The position numbers were made by a program, and so were the translations under genes. From positions 174,011,578 to 174,075,577 of the forward strand of contig NC_067472.1 in NCBI RefSeq assembly GCF_947179515.1: a DNA stretch of 64,000 bases, read 5' to 3'. The notes beneath the pieces are model-generated. The model did not search any database. It saw only the letters and a list, made by a program, of their open reading frames with translations, and was not told where the DNA came from. Every line of letters starts with the position of its first letter. Within the stretch, counting starts at the first letter, position 1. Shown piece by piece: positions 10,722 through 20,030 of the stretch. Origin of the DNA: Apodemus sylvaticus. Lineage: Eukaryota > Chordata > Mammalia > Rodentia > Muridae.

Positions 10722-10736
10722 AAGATTATTCAGGAA
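10722..10736 (+). repeat. Target-site duplication of L1-B, left copy
   Basis: The 15-bp AAGATTATTCAGGAA recurs exactly at 17398-17412, directly after the L1-B poly-A tail. This defines a target-primed insertion. The bottom-strand nick would be ATCTT/AT, a loose match to the L1 preference. Confidence 0.95.
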
Positions 10737-11942
10737 GGATGAAAGTGTCGGGCGGCGGCGGCGGTAGCAGTGGCTGCTCCAGCTGAAGGGCCATCAGTGG
10801 TGGAACCAAGGCGACACAGGGTCCAGTTAGGCCCTGCGCCCACGACCACTGACCTTCGCTGACCAGCCGGGCGGCAAGCAACTGCGGTTCTGCGGAGCCT
10901 TTCGCTGCATGGAAGCCACTTCAGAACTCGGCTGCCCGCCAGTCAGGAGAGACTCACCGCCATCTTGATCCCGGGCTCCAGAGATCGGTCAGACTGAGGT
11001 ACACAAACATAATCCTAGGCCCAACACCGCAGGGGTCTGAGCCAGACAGGCGTTGGCCTGCACCCAGGCCCTGGGCTGTTCGAGTGGCCATCGGGGCGCC
11101 AACCCAGCCAGGAGTTTTTTTTTTTTTTGCCCCGGCCGGTGCACGCGCCGCCATTTTGCCTACAGGAGCCAGAGTGCTCGGGAGGGCAGAGACTGCTAAC
11201 AAGCGTAGCCTGAGGCTAACAAAACGGGGGTCTAGGCCCCAAAAGGCACAGGACTGACCCCAAGAACTGGGCGGCTTGGTGGGCCATCTGTGTGTCAACC
11301 AGCCCAGGAGGTTATTAGCACAACAGACTCTCCCGGTGCTTTCGCGGAGCGCGGACGCGCACGCCCGCCATCCGGGTCACCTGGCGGACCCAAATAACAG
11401 ACATAGCCCTAGGGGAACTTTGCTCGGACCTTGGCCTCCCAGGCGTTTGCCTGGACTCAGGGCCCAGGCGACAAGGCTAACCTAGTGTGCGCCAGCCCGG
11501 TTGGGGAAATCGGCTGCCCAGCGGAGTGAGCGGAGCACAGGGGAGGTCACAGCAACATTCACCTTCGGAGCTCCCTGGGGGTGCACACGGGTTCCACCTG
11601 GTCCACAGACACAATCTGGGGCAAGGCCTCAGGCAGAAGCCCCCAGCTCAAATCTCTCCGCTTCAGATCAGCCTGGGTGGCCGCCACATCTCCAGGTCCC
11701 TCAAGAGGCTAGTGGGGGCTTCCGGGCGGCCAGCTGGGAAAAGTCGGTGTGCTCCGATAAATCCTGCGGGCCCCAGCGGGAGCCTTCAGGTGCCTGCTTT
11801 GGGATCTGAACAGCCTGGAAAACAGCACCCTGTCTATAGGCAGTGCAGAGTGTAAGCTGTGCACCAGAGGCCAACGGGGAAGGGGCAGCTTGCACTGGTG
11901 AGTCCAGCACTGACAAGACCAAGTAACACCAGTGAGAGCTAG
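10737..11942 (+). promoter_or_regulatory. L1-B 5'UTR / internal promoter with YY1-like sites
   Basis: About 1.2 kb, CpG-rich, with four CGG units near its start. YY1-type cores lie at 10959-10967 (GCCATCTTG) and 11150-11158 (GCCATTTTG), with a related GCCATCTG near 11283. Blocks around these motifs recur at about 190-215-bp spacing, for example 'aacccagccaggag' near 11101 and 'accagcccaggagg' near 11300. That suggests two or three badly decayed monomers. The sequence does not match the mouse A or Tf monomers as I remember them. Promoter role is inferred from position. Confidence 0.7.
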
Positions 11943-13202
11943 ATGGCAAAAGGCAAACGCAGAAAGGTCACTAACAGAAATCAAGGCAATATGGCAACAT
12001 CTGAACCAAATTCTCCTCTACCAGCAAGTCCTGGATACCCCATCACACCAGTAAAACAAGATTTGGATTTAAAATCACTGGTCATGATGCTGGTACAGGA
12101 ACACATGAAGGTCATTGAGGAGAAAATGGATCAAAAGTTAGAAGCCCTTGCAAGGGAAACACAAAAATCATTGAAAGAAATCCAGGAGAATACAAAAGCC
12201 AACAAGGAGGAAATGCAAAAAACACTTAAAGAAATACAGGAGAACTTTGCTCAACAGGCTGAGGTCATGAAAGACGAAACACAAAAATCTCTTAAAGAAA
12301 TACAGGAGAACTTTGGTCAACAGGCTGAGCTCATGAAAGAGGAAACACAAAAATCTCTTAAAGAATTACAGGAAAACACAAACATGCAAGGGAAGGAGCT
12401 AAGCAAAACCATCCAGGATCTAAAATCAGAAGTAGAAACAACTAAGAAAACTCAAAGGGAGACAACTTTGGAGATAGAAAGCCTTGGGAAGAAATCAGGG
12501 GACAGAGATGCAAATATCAACAACAGAATACAAGAGATAGAAGAAAGAATCTCAGATGCTGAAGATTCCATAGAAACCATGGACTCAACAGTTAAAGAAA
12601 ATGCAAAGTGCAAAAAGCTTGTAACCCAAAATATCCAGGAAATCCAGGACACAATGAGAAGACCAAACCTAAGGATTATAGGCATAGATGAGAGTGAAGA
12701 TTTACAACTTAAAGGGCCAGCAAATATCTTCAATAAAATTATGGAAGAAAACTTCCCTAACCTAAAGAGAGAGATGCCCATGAATATACAAGAAGCCTAC
12801 AGAACTCCAAACAGACTGGACCAGAACAGAAATACTTCCCGTCACATAATAATCAAAACACCAAATGTTCTAAACAAAGAAAGAATACTAAAGGCAGTAA
12901 GAGAAAAAGGCCAAGTAACATATAAAGGAAGACCTATCAGAATCACAGCAGACTTTTCACCTGAGACTATGAAGGCTAGAAGGTCCTGGGCAGATCTCAT
13001 GCAGACTCTAAGAGAACACAAATGCCAACCAAAACTACTATATCCAGCAAAACTCTCAATCACCATAGATGGAGAAACTAAGATATTTCACGACAAAACC
13101 AAGTTCACCCAATATCTATCCACAAACCCAGCCCTAAAAAGGATAATAGGAGGACAACACCAATACAAGGAGGGAAACTCCACCCTGAAAAAAGCAAGAT
13201 AG
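11943..13202 (+). CDS. LINE-1 ORF1p (L1-B): RNA-binding nucleic-acid chaperone
   Basis: A 419-residue ORF1 protein, the first cistron of the L1 RNA. It forms trimers through the coiled coil and binds L1 RNA in cis to build the ribonucleoprotein. Residues 1-40 are basic then Ser/Pro-rich. The coiled coil spans about 43-235 and holds QK(S/T)LKE(I/L)QEN units starting at 74, 92, 114 and 136. The last three are 22 residues (66 bp) apart, matching the length-polymorphic region known in mouse ORF1. The RRM starts near 240 (NLRIIGI 242-248). The C-terminal domain has R346/R347 and YPAKL 367-371, positions needed for nucleic-acid binding in the family. TAG at 11940-11942 directly precedes the ATG, so no upstream extension is possible. 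It has Val57 where L1-A has Asp57. Confidence 0.97.
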   Translation: MAKGKRRKVTNRNQGNMATSEPNSPLPASPGYPITPVKQDLDLKSLVMMLVQEHMKVIEEKMDQKLEALARETQKSLKEIQENTKANKEEMQKTLKEIQENFAQQAEVMKDETQKSLKEIQENFGQQAELMKEETQKSLKELQENTNMQGKELSKTIQDLKSEVETTKKTQRETTLEIESLGKKSGDRDANINNRIQEIEERISDAEDSIETMDSTVKENAKCKKLVTQNIQEIQDTMRRPNLRIIGIDESEDLQLKGPANIFNKIMEENFPNLKREMPMNIQEAYRTPNRLDQNRNTSRHIIIKTPNVLNKERILKAVREKGQVTYKGRPIRITADFSPETMKARRSWADLMQTLREHKCQPKLLYPAKLSITIDGETKIFHDKTKFTQYLSTNPALKRIIGGQHQYKEGNSTLKKAR

Positions 13203-13260
13203 TAACCTTTCATCAAACCCAAATAAGTTAAGCAATCAAATTTAAAACATAACGTCAAAA

Positions 13261-16200
13261 ATGATAGGAAGTAACAATCACTATTCCTTAATATCTCTTA
13301 ACATCAATGGACTCAATGCCCCAATAAAAAGACACAGACTAACTGACTGGATACGTAAACAGGACCCTACATTTTGCTGCTTACAGGAAACACACCTAAG
13401 GGTCAAAGACAAACACTACCTTAGAGTAAAAGGCTGGAAGACAATTTTACAAGCAAATGGTCTCAGGAAACAAGCTGGAGTAGCCATTTTAATATCAGAT
13501 AAAATTGACTTTCAACCCAAAGTCATCAAAAGAGACTCTGAGGGACACTTCTTGCTGGTCAAAGGAAAAATACAACAAGAAGAACTCTCAATCCTGAACA
13601 TCTATGCTCCAAATGCAAGGGCACCCTCTTTCATAAAAGAAACTTTATTAAAACTCAAAGCACACATTGCACCTAACACAATAATTGTTGGTGACTTCAA
13701 CACTGCACTTTCCTCAATGGACCGATCAGGAAAACAGAAACTAAACAAGGACACAATGAAACTAATTGAAGCTTTGGACCAATTAGATTTAACTGATATA
13801 TATAGAACATTCTATCCTAAAACAAAAGAATATACCTTTTTTTCAGCACCTCATGGTACCTTCTCCAAAATCGACCATATAATTGGTCACAAGACAGACC
13901 TCAACAAATATAAAAAGATAGAACTAATCCCATGCCTCCTATCTGATCACTATGGAATAAAAGTGGTCTTCAATAGCAACAGAAACAACAGAAAACCCAC
14001 AAACACGTGGAGATTGAACAATACTCTACTCAATGACACCTTGGTCAAGGAAGAAATAAAGAAAGAAATTAAAGACTTTTTAGAACACAATGAAAATGAA
14101 AACACAACATACCCAAATCTATGGGACACAATGAAAGCAGTGCTAAGAGGAAAACTCATAGCCCTGAGTGCCTCCAAAAAGAAAATGGAGAGAGCATACA
14201 TTACCAACTTAATGACACACCTGAAAGCCCTAGAACAAAAAGAAGCTATTTCACCCAGGAGGAGTAGAAGGCAGGAAATCATCAAACTCAGGGCCGAAAT
14301 CAATCAAGTAGAAACAAAGAGAACCATACAAAAAATCAACAAAACTAGGAGCTGGTTCTTTGAGAAAATCAACAAGATAGATAAACCCTTAGCCAGACTG
14401 ACCAAAGGGCACAGTGAAAGTATCCAAATTAACAAACTTAGAAATGAAAAGGGAGACATAACAACGGAAACTGAGGAAATCCAAAAAATCATCAGATCCT
14501 ACTACAAGAGCCTGTACTCAACACAACTGGAGAATCTGGAGGAAATGGACAATTTCCTTGACAGATACCAAATACCAAAATTAAATCAGGACCAACTAGA
14601 CCATCTAAACAGTCCCATAAAGCCTAAAGAAATAGAAGGAGTCATAGAAAGTCTTCCAACCAAAAAAAGCACAGGACCAGATGGTTTCAGTGCAGAATTC
14701 TACCAGACCTTCAAAGAAGAGTTAACACCAATACTCTTCAAACTATTCCACAAAATAGAAACAGAAGGAACACTACCCAATTCCTTCTACGAAGCCACAA
14801 TTACGCTGATACCAAAGCCACACAAAGATCCAACAAAGAAAGAGAACTTCAGACCAATTTCCCTTATGAACATCGATGCAAAAATACTCAACAAAATTCT
14901 TGCCAACCGAATCCAAGAACACATCAAAACGATCATCCACCATGATCAAGTAGGCTTTATCCCGGGAATGCAGGGTTGGTTCAATATACGGAAATCCATC
15001 AATACAATCCACTACATAAACAAACTCAAAGAACAAAATCATATGGTCATTTCATTGGATGCTGAAAAAGCATTTGACAAAATTCAGCATCCTTTCATGC
15101 TTAAAGTCTTGGAGAGAACAGGAATTCAAGGCCCATACCTAAACATAGTAAAAGCAATATACAGCAATCCGGTAGCCAGCATCAAACTAAACGGAGAGAA
15201 ACTTGAAGCAATCCCACTGAAATCAGGGACCAGACAAGGCTGCCCCCTTTCTCCTTATCTTTTCAATATTGTACTTGAGGTACTAGCTCGGGCAATTCGA
15301 CAACATAAGGAGGTCAAAGGGATACAAATTGGAAAGGAGGAAGTCAAACTATCATTATTTGCAGACGACATGATCGTCTACCTAAGTGACCCAAAGAACT
15401 CCACTAGAGAGCTCCTACAGCTGATAAACAACTTCAGCAAAGTGGCAGGTTACAAAATCAACTCAAGCAAATCAGTGGCCTTCCTATACTCAAAGGATAA
15501 GCAGGCTGAGAAAGAAATTAGGGAAATGACCCCCTTCACAATAGCCACAAACAGTATAAAGTATCTTGGGGTGACTCTTACCAAACATGCGAAAGATCTG
15601 TATGGCAAGAACTTCAAGACTCTGAAGAAGGAAATGGAAGAAGACCTCAAAAAATGGGAAAACCTCCCATGCTCATGGATCGGTAGAATCAATATAGTTA
15701 AAATGGCCATTTTGCCTAAAGCACTATACAGATTCAATGCAATACCCATCAAAATCCCAACTCAATTCTTCACAGAGTTAGAAAGAGCAATTATCAAATT
15801 CATCTGGAACAACAAAAAACCCAGGATAGCTAAAACTATTCTCAGCAACAAAAGAAAATCTGGGGGAATCAGTATCCCTGACCTCAAGCAATACTACAGA
15901 GCAATAGTGTTAAAAACTGCATGGTATTGGTACAGTGACAGGCAGGAGGATCAATGGAACAGGATTGAAGATCCAGAAATGAACCCACACACCTATGGCC
16001 ACTTGATCCTCGACAAAGAGGCTGAAAACATCCAATGGAAAAAAGATAGCCTTTTCAACAAATGGTGCTGGTTCAACTGGAGGTCAGCATGCAGAAGAAT
16101 GCGAATTGATCCATCCTTGTCTCCTTGTACTAAGCTCAAATCCAAATGGATCAAGGACCTCCACATAAAGCCAGACACTCTGAAGCTAATAGAAAAGAAA

Positions 16201-17085
16201 CTGGGGAAGACCCTTGAGGACATCGGTACAGGGAGAAAGTTTCTGAACAGAACACCAATAGCGTATGCTCTAAGAGCAAGAATTGACAAATGGGACCTCA
16301 TAAGGTTACAGAGTTTCTGTAAGGCAAAGGACACCGTCAAGAGGACAGATCGGCAACCAACAAATTGGGAAAAGATCTTCACCAATCCTACATCAGATAG
16401 AGGGCTAATATCCAATATATATAAAGAACTCAAGAAGTTAGACTCCAGAAAACCGAACAACCCTATTAAAAAATGGGGTACAGAGTTAAACAAAGAATTC
16501 TCACCTGAAGAACTTCGGATGGCGGAGAAGCATCTTAAAAAATGCTCCACTTCATTAGTCATTAGGGAAATGCAAATCAAAACAACCCTAAGATTTCATC
16601 TTACACCAGTCAGAATGGCTAAGATTAAAAATTCAGGAGACAGCAGGTGTTGGAGAGGGTGCGGAGAAAGAGGAACACTCCTCCACTGCTGGTGGGGTTG
16701 CAAATTGGTACAACCACTCTGGAAAGCAGTCTGGCGGTTCCTCCGAAAACTGGGCACCTCACTTCCAGAAGATCCTGCTATACCACTCCTGGGCATATAC
16801 CCAGAGGATTCCCCACCATGTAATAAGGATACATGCTCTACTATGTTCATAGCAGCCCTATTTATAATTGCCAGATGCTGGAAAGAACCCAGGTATCCCT
16901 CAACAGAAGAGTGGATACAAAAAATGTGGTATATCTACACAATGGAGTACTATTCAGCCATTAGAAACAATGAATTCATGAAATTCTTAGGCAAATGGAT
17001 GGAGCTAGAGAACATCATACTAAGTGAGGTAACCCAGACTCAAAAGGTGAATCATGGTATGCACTCACTAATAAGTGGTTATTAA
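13261..17085 (+). CDS. LINE-1 ORF2p (L1-B): endonuclease / reverse transcriptase
   Basis: A 1,274-residue second cistron, 58 bp after the ORF1 stop and in a different frame, so translation must reinitiate or enter internally. An in-frame TAA at 13243-13245 makes 13261 the first possible ATG. Endonuclease residues N14, E43, Y115, D145, N147, D205, D229 and H230 are all present. Reverse transcriptase: D600, the SGTRQGCPLSP block at 655-665, and FADD 700-703 (D702/D703 at 15364-15369). C-terminal Cys/His motif: C1130, C1134, H1142, C1147. The protein nicks A/T-rich target DNA and extends the L1 RNA from the nick, and also mobilises B1/B2. Residues that differ from L1-A: A137, N248, R251, S385, L614, N636, V1026, V1117; none is a known catalytic position. 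Confidence 0.97.
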   Translation: MIGSNNHYSLISLNINGLNAPIKRHRLTDWIRKQDPTFCCLQETHLRVKDKHYLRVKGWKTILQANGLRKQAGVAILISDKIDFQPKVIKRDSEGHFLLVKGKIQQEELSILNIYAPNARAPSFIKETLLKLKAHIAPNTIIVGDFNTALSSMDRSGKQKLNKDTMKLIEALDQLDLTDIYRTFYPKTKEYTFFSAPHGTFSKIDHIIGHKTDLNKYKKIELIPCLLSDHYGIKVVFNSNRNNRKPTNTWRLNNTLLNDTLVKEEIKKEIKDFLEHNENENTTYPNLWDTMKAVLRGKLIALSASKKKMERAYITNLMTHLKALEQKEAISPRRSRRQEIIKLRAEINQVETKRTIQKINKTRSWFFEKINKIDKPLARLTKGHSESIQINKLRNEKGDITTETEEIQKIIRSYYKSLYSTQLENLEEMDNFLDRYQIPKLNQDQLDHLNSPIKPKEIEGVIESLPTKKSTGPDGFSAEFYQTFKEELTPILFKLFHKIETEGTLPNSFYEATITLIPKPHKDPTKKENFRPISLMNIDAKILNKILANRIQEHIKTIIHHDQVGFIPGMQGWFNIRKSINTIHYINKLKEQNHMVISLDAEKAFDKIQHPFMLKVLERTGIQGPYLNIVKAIYSNPVASIKLNGEKLEAIPLKSGTRQGCPLSPYLFNIVLEVLARAIRQHKEVKGIQIGKEEVKLSLFADDMIVYLSDPKNSTRELLQLINNFSKVAGYKINSSKSVAFLYSKDKQAEKEIREMTPFTIATNSIKYLGVTLTKHAKDLYGKNFKTLKKEMEEDLKKWENLPCSWIGRINIVKMAILPKALYRFNAIPIKIPTQFFTELERAIIKFIWNNKKPRIAKTILSNKRKSGGISIPDLKQYYRAIVLKTAWYWYSDRQEDQWNRIEDPEMNPHTYGHLILDKEAENIQWKKDSLFNKWCWFNWRSACRRMRIDPSLSPCTKLKSKWIKDLHIKPDTLKLIEKKLGKTLEDIGTGRKFLNRTPIAYALRARIDKWDLIRLQSFCKAKDTVKRTDRQPTNWEKIFTNPTSDRGLISNIYKELKKLDSRKPNNPIKKWGTELNKEFSPEELRMAEKHLKKCSTSLVIREMQIKTTLRFHLTPVRMAKIKNSGDSRCWRGCGERGTLLHCWWGCKLVQPLWKAVWRFLRKLGTSLPEDPAIPLLGIYPEDSPPCNKDTCSTMFIAALFIIARCWKEPRYPSTEEWIQKMWYIYTMEYYSAIRNNEFMKFLGKWMELENIILSEVTQTQKVNHGMHSLISGY

Positions 17086-17397
17086 CCTAGAAAACTGGAA
17101 TACCCAAAACATAATCCACACATCAAATGAGATACAAGAAGAAAGCAGGAGTGGTCCCTGGTTCTGGAAAGACTCAGTGAAACAGTATTTGGCAAAACCA
17201 GAACGGGGAACTGGGAAGGGGTGGGAGGGAGGACAGGGGAAGAGAAGGGGGCTTACGGGACTTTCGGGGAGTGGGGGGGGGCTAGAAAAGGGGAAATCAT
17301 TTGAAATGTAAATAAATTATATCAAATAAAAAAAAAGAGAAAAAAAAAAAAAAGAAAAAAAAAATAAAAAAAAAAAATAAAAAAAAAAAAAAAAAAA
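17086..17397 (+). other. L1-B 3'UTR, G-rich tract, poly-A signals and tail
   Basis: The 3'UTR holds a polypurine G-rich segment at about 17203-17296 with many runs of three or more G and one 9-G run. AATAAA occurs at 17311-17316 and 17325-17330, followed by an impure A tail to 17397. The right TSD copy follows at 17398-17412. Confidence 0.85.
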
Positions 17398-17631
17398 AAG
17401 ATTATTCAGGAAAATACATGATTATTTCTATAGGTTTTGTCTTTACTGATGAATATTAGTAGTTTTGATGAATTTATTGACCTTGAAAAGTCATGTGGAA
17501 AGCAGAGATATTTTGTATTTCATACTGATTGCCAAAGAAGATGATGAGCAAGCAACATTGTAGACCTGAGCAAAATTGCCCCTTATTAGAATGAAATTAC
17601 TTTATGGAATCTTCCTTTTTCAAATAACATG

Positions 17632-17644
17632 TTCACACACACAA

Positions 17645-17711
<67 letters not shown>

Positions 17712-17712
17712 C

Positions 17713-17767
<55 letters not shown>

Positions 17768-17768
17768 A
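17632..17768. repeat. (CA)n-(GA)n compound microsatellite
   Basis: A CA run of about 30 bp is followed by about 110 bp of GA with two short interruptions. Open frames here are repeat artefacts. Confidence 0.95.
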
Positions 17769-17864
17769 GCATTATACTAGTAAAATAATTATCCTTTGGT
17801 TAGACATTTACAGATGATACTGGAGAGAGGACATATTGCTTCCTTTTAAAATTTACTTTTACTC

Positions 17865-17945
17865 CATATGTTCCTACATATATGCATGTGCATCACATGT
17901 GTGCAGTGCCTACAAGGGGCCAGAAGAGGGAACCTGAGTTGGGTT
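17865..17945 (-). repeat. B3/B2-type SINE fragment, minus strand
   Basis: 'ggccagaagaggg' after a tgcatgtgcat-type stretch is the reverse of a B3 3' region. It is short and diverged. Confidence 0.5.
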
Positions 17946-17954
17946 ATCAGCATC

Positions 17955-18125
17955 GACATTGGACAGCTCCCACCTGTCTGTAATTGCATCTCCAGAGGAA
18001 ATGATGCTCTCTTCTGACTTCCAGTCTCTATAGGCACTTGCATGCATATACATGGCACATGTGCTTGTACACTAGCATGCATTTGTATGCACATGAACAC
18101 ATATAAATAAAAAACCTTTAAAAAA
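17955..18125 (+). repeat. B3-type SINE, plus strand
   Basis: 'cacctgtctgtaattgcatc' and 'cttgcatgcatatacatggcac' followed by an AT-rich AAATAAA tail match the B3 body and 3' end. It lies tail-adjacent to an opposite-strand SINE fragment. Confidence 0.6.
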
Positions 18126-18524
18126 GAATGTTAATTATTTAATTAATATTTTATTCATCTTAATCAGTTCTTTCAAACAGCACATAGGCAGGCCTTTTAA
18201 TACAATAATCACAAGCAGAGTTCTGAGACCCTTGCTAATCCAAGGGCTTCAAAAAGTACTAAGCATGGTTAGATGATGTATCTTAGTTGGTTGTTGTTGT
18301 TCCCAGAAAGTTGCAAGTATTGCTGTTTGCTGGGTCATTTGGCATGTTTACTCAATAAAATGTTACATATTTTGAATATTCCATGTTCAAGTAACCAGGA
18401 GGCACTCAATTTACAAATGTTACCTGTAATTTCATACTATTATGTTAGGTGTTTAATTTGATTTCGGTTTGGTATTTTACATACTGGCCCTACCAATTTG
18501 GTTACCTCTGAGACCACTAAAGAG
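18126..18524. other. Anonymous sequence, no gene
   Basis: A/T-rich with only short frames. I see no recognisable repeat or gene. Confidence 0.45.
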
Positions 18525-18527
18525 TGT

Positions 18528-18604
<77 letters not shown>

Positions 18605-18613
18605 TGTGTGTGT

Positions 18614-18658
<45 letters not shown>

Positions 18659-18664
18659 TGTGTT
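18525..18664. repeat. (TG)n microsatellite with TATG interruptions
   Basis: About 140 bp of TG interrupted by single A at intervals. All three frames stay open only because of the repeat. Confidence 0.95.
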
Positions 18665-19814
18665 TGTACGGTTTTTCCTGGTATATACACCCTTCAGATC
18701 ACTTGCCTAAATGTTGCTTGCCTTCTGCTTGTCTTACAGTCCCTGCTTCTGGTTGTGGTTTTCACACAATTGTCTAGTACCTAGCCTCTCTGACTGTCAT
18801 GTTGTTTGAGATGGCATAGACTTCTAAAGAGAGCAGTCAGGCTAGAGGGAGCTTCTGTTTAATAACTGCAAGTATTATCTGTGCAGGCGTCAGGTATGCT
18901 CCCAAGAGTGGCATCCCTCATTTTCCCATGAAAGTGCTTTTGCTGATGTGTTAGCCTTGATGAAAGTAAAAATCAAGTTGTCCAGTATTTCAGAAGGCAA
19001 GATAGAGTTTCACTCACAATGACAAAACTCATGTCCACCATAAAATGCATAAGAAAACTGACCAGTAGTTGAAGGGCCTACAGCATGACTTAACCCAAGT
19101 TTAAAAAAATAAATCTGAACAAGTCATTCTGTTAGAGTCTCACTCAGCTTGGTTGTGTACCCAAGGGCTGCTACTGCCCTTGTCATCTTACAGATCCTAC
19201 CAGAATGGGCCTCTTTCTTGAGCATCATAGCTACTTTTTGGTAGATTTGGCATGGGGTGTCTGGAGTTGGGCTATACTATATGTGCTCTGTCCTTCCTTG
19301 TGATCTTGTACACTTGTGAAACAGAAAACTAAGTTAAATGGGCTCTATCCAAAGGAAGATAAGCATCATAATTCTAGTTTTTATGATAATAGAAAGCACA
19401 AAATTACTCTGGGTACAATGAGCAAGTATGAAAACTAGGGACATGAAATAATGTTTGATATTCTAAGTCTCCCAGTGATGGAGAATGTATTTGGTATTGG
19501 GGTCAGAGGCTGAGCAAGAAGGAAGTGTTGTGGGTCTCATCACTAAAAACACCCGTGTAATGAAAAAGCATATACTATAAATCATGGCACACCCTGAAGT
19601 GAGCAGCTCATTTCTTTCCAACTGCATTTCGGTCTGCATGATCATGGAGTGCATAGATTGGGAGTTGTCATGACAGCCCCTATGAAGTGGGATTGGTGTG
19701 TCTGGTGGGGCAATTGTCTATAGTTGTTTCTTGAGTTTCATGAGATGCTGTTTTTAGGAGAGGGCTGCTGTGTCACAATTACTTTGCTTAGTGGATAAAG
19801 TGGGTCAGATGTTT
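18665..19814. other. Anonymous sequence, no gene
   Basis: No coding frame longer than chance and no recognised repeat family. Confidence 0.45.
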
Positions 19815-20030
19815 TAATTGTTTATATTATGTATATGGGCATTTTGTCCTCCTATATGTGTGTGTACTGTGTGCATGCCTGGTGTCCATAGAGGTGAGAA
19901 GAGGTCATTTCATGCCCTGGAATTGGAGTTAAAGATGGTTGTTAGCCACCATGTGGTTCCTGGAAATCGAACCTAGGTCGTTTGAAAAAGCAGTCAGTGC
20001 TCTTAACCACTGAGCCATCTTGACAGTCCC
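19815..20030 (-). repeat. B3/B2-type SINE, minus strand
   Basis: It ends in 'cttaaccactgagccatctt', the reversed tRNA-like head with A and B boxes. The middle 'ttgttagccaccatgtggtt' and the left 'tgcatgcctggtgtcc' match the reversed body. Confidence 0.75.

Larger units (their letters stand above)
10737..17397 (+). mobile_element. Full-length young LINE-1 (L1-B), intact ORF1 and ORF2
   Basis: About 6.66 kb on the plus strand: 5'UTR 10737-11942, ORF1 11943-13202, 58-bp inter-ORF spacer, ORF2 13261-17085, 3'UTR to about 17330, then an A-rich tail of about 67 bp. A perfect 15-bp TSD flanks it. Both frames are open and all catalytic residues checked are present. It begins with about 15 bp (10737-10751) not shared with the start of L1-A. 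The long tail, perfect TSD and intact ORFs all indicate a recent insertion. Confidence 0.97.

Noticed and set aside
10954..11298. Antisense open frame of about 102-114 codons in both L1 5'UTRs, resembling primate L1 ORF0 in position
   Set aside because: It opens with TTG rather than ATG, and the frame differs between the two copies because of a one-base homopolymer difference. No evidence for a conserved protein.
11487..11855. Sense open frame of 122 codons in the L1 5'UTR ahead of ORF1, kept in both copies
   Set aside because: It begins with GTG, not ATG, and lies in GC-rich DNA where stops are rare. The two copies are too recent for conservation to mean anything.
18469..18784. Cys/Val-rich frames in all three phases
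   Set aside because: Translation of a (TG)n microsatellite.
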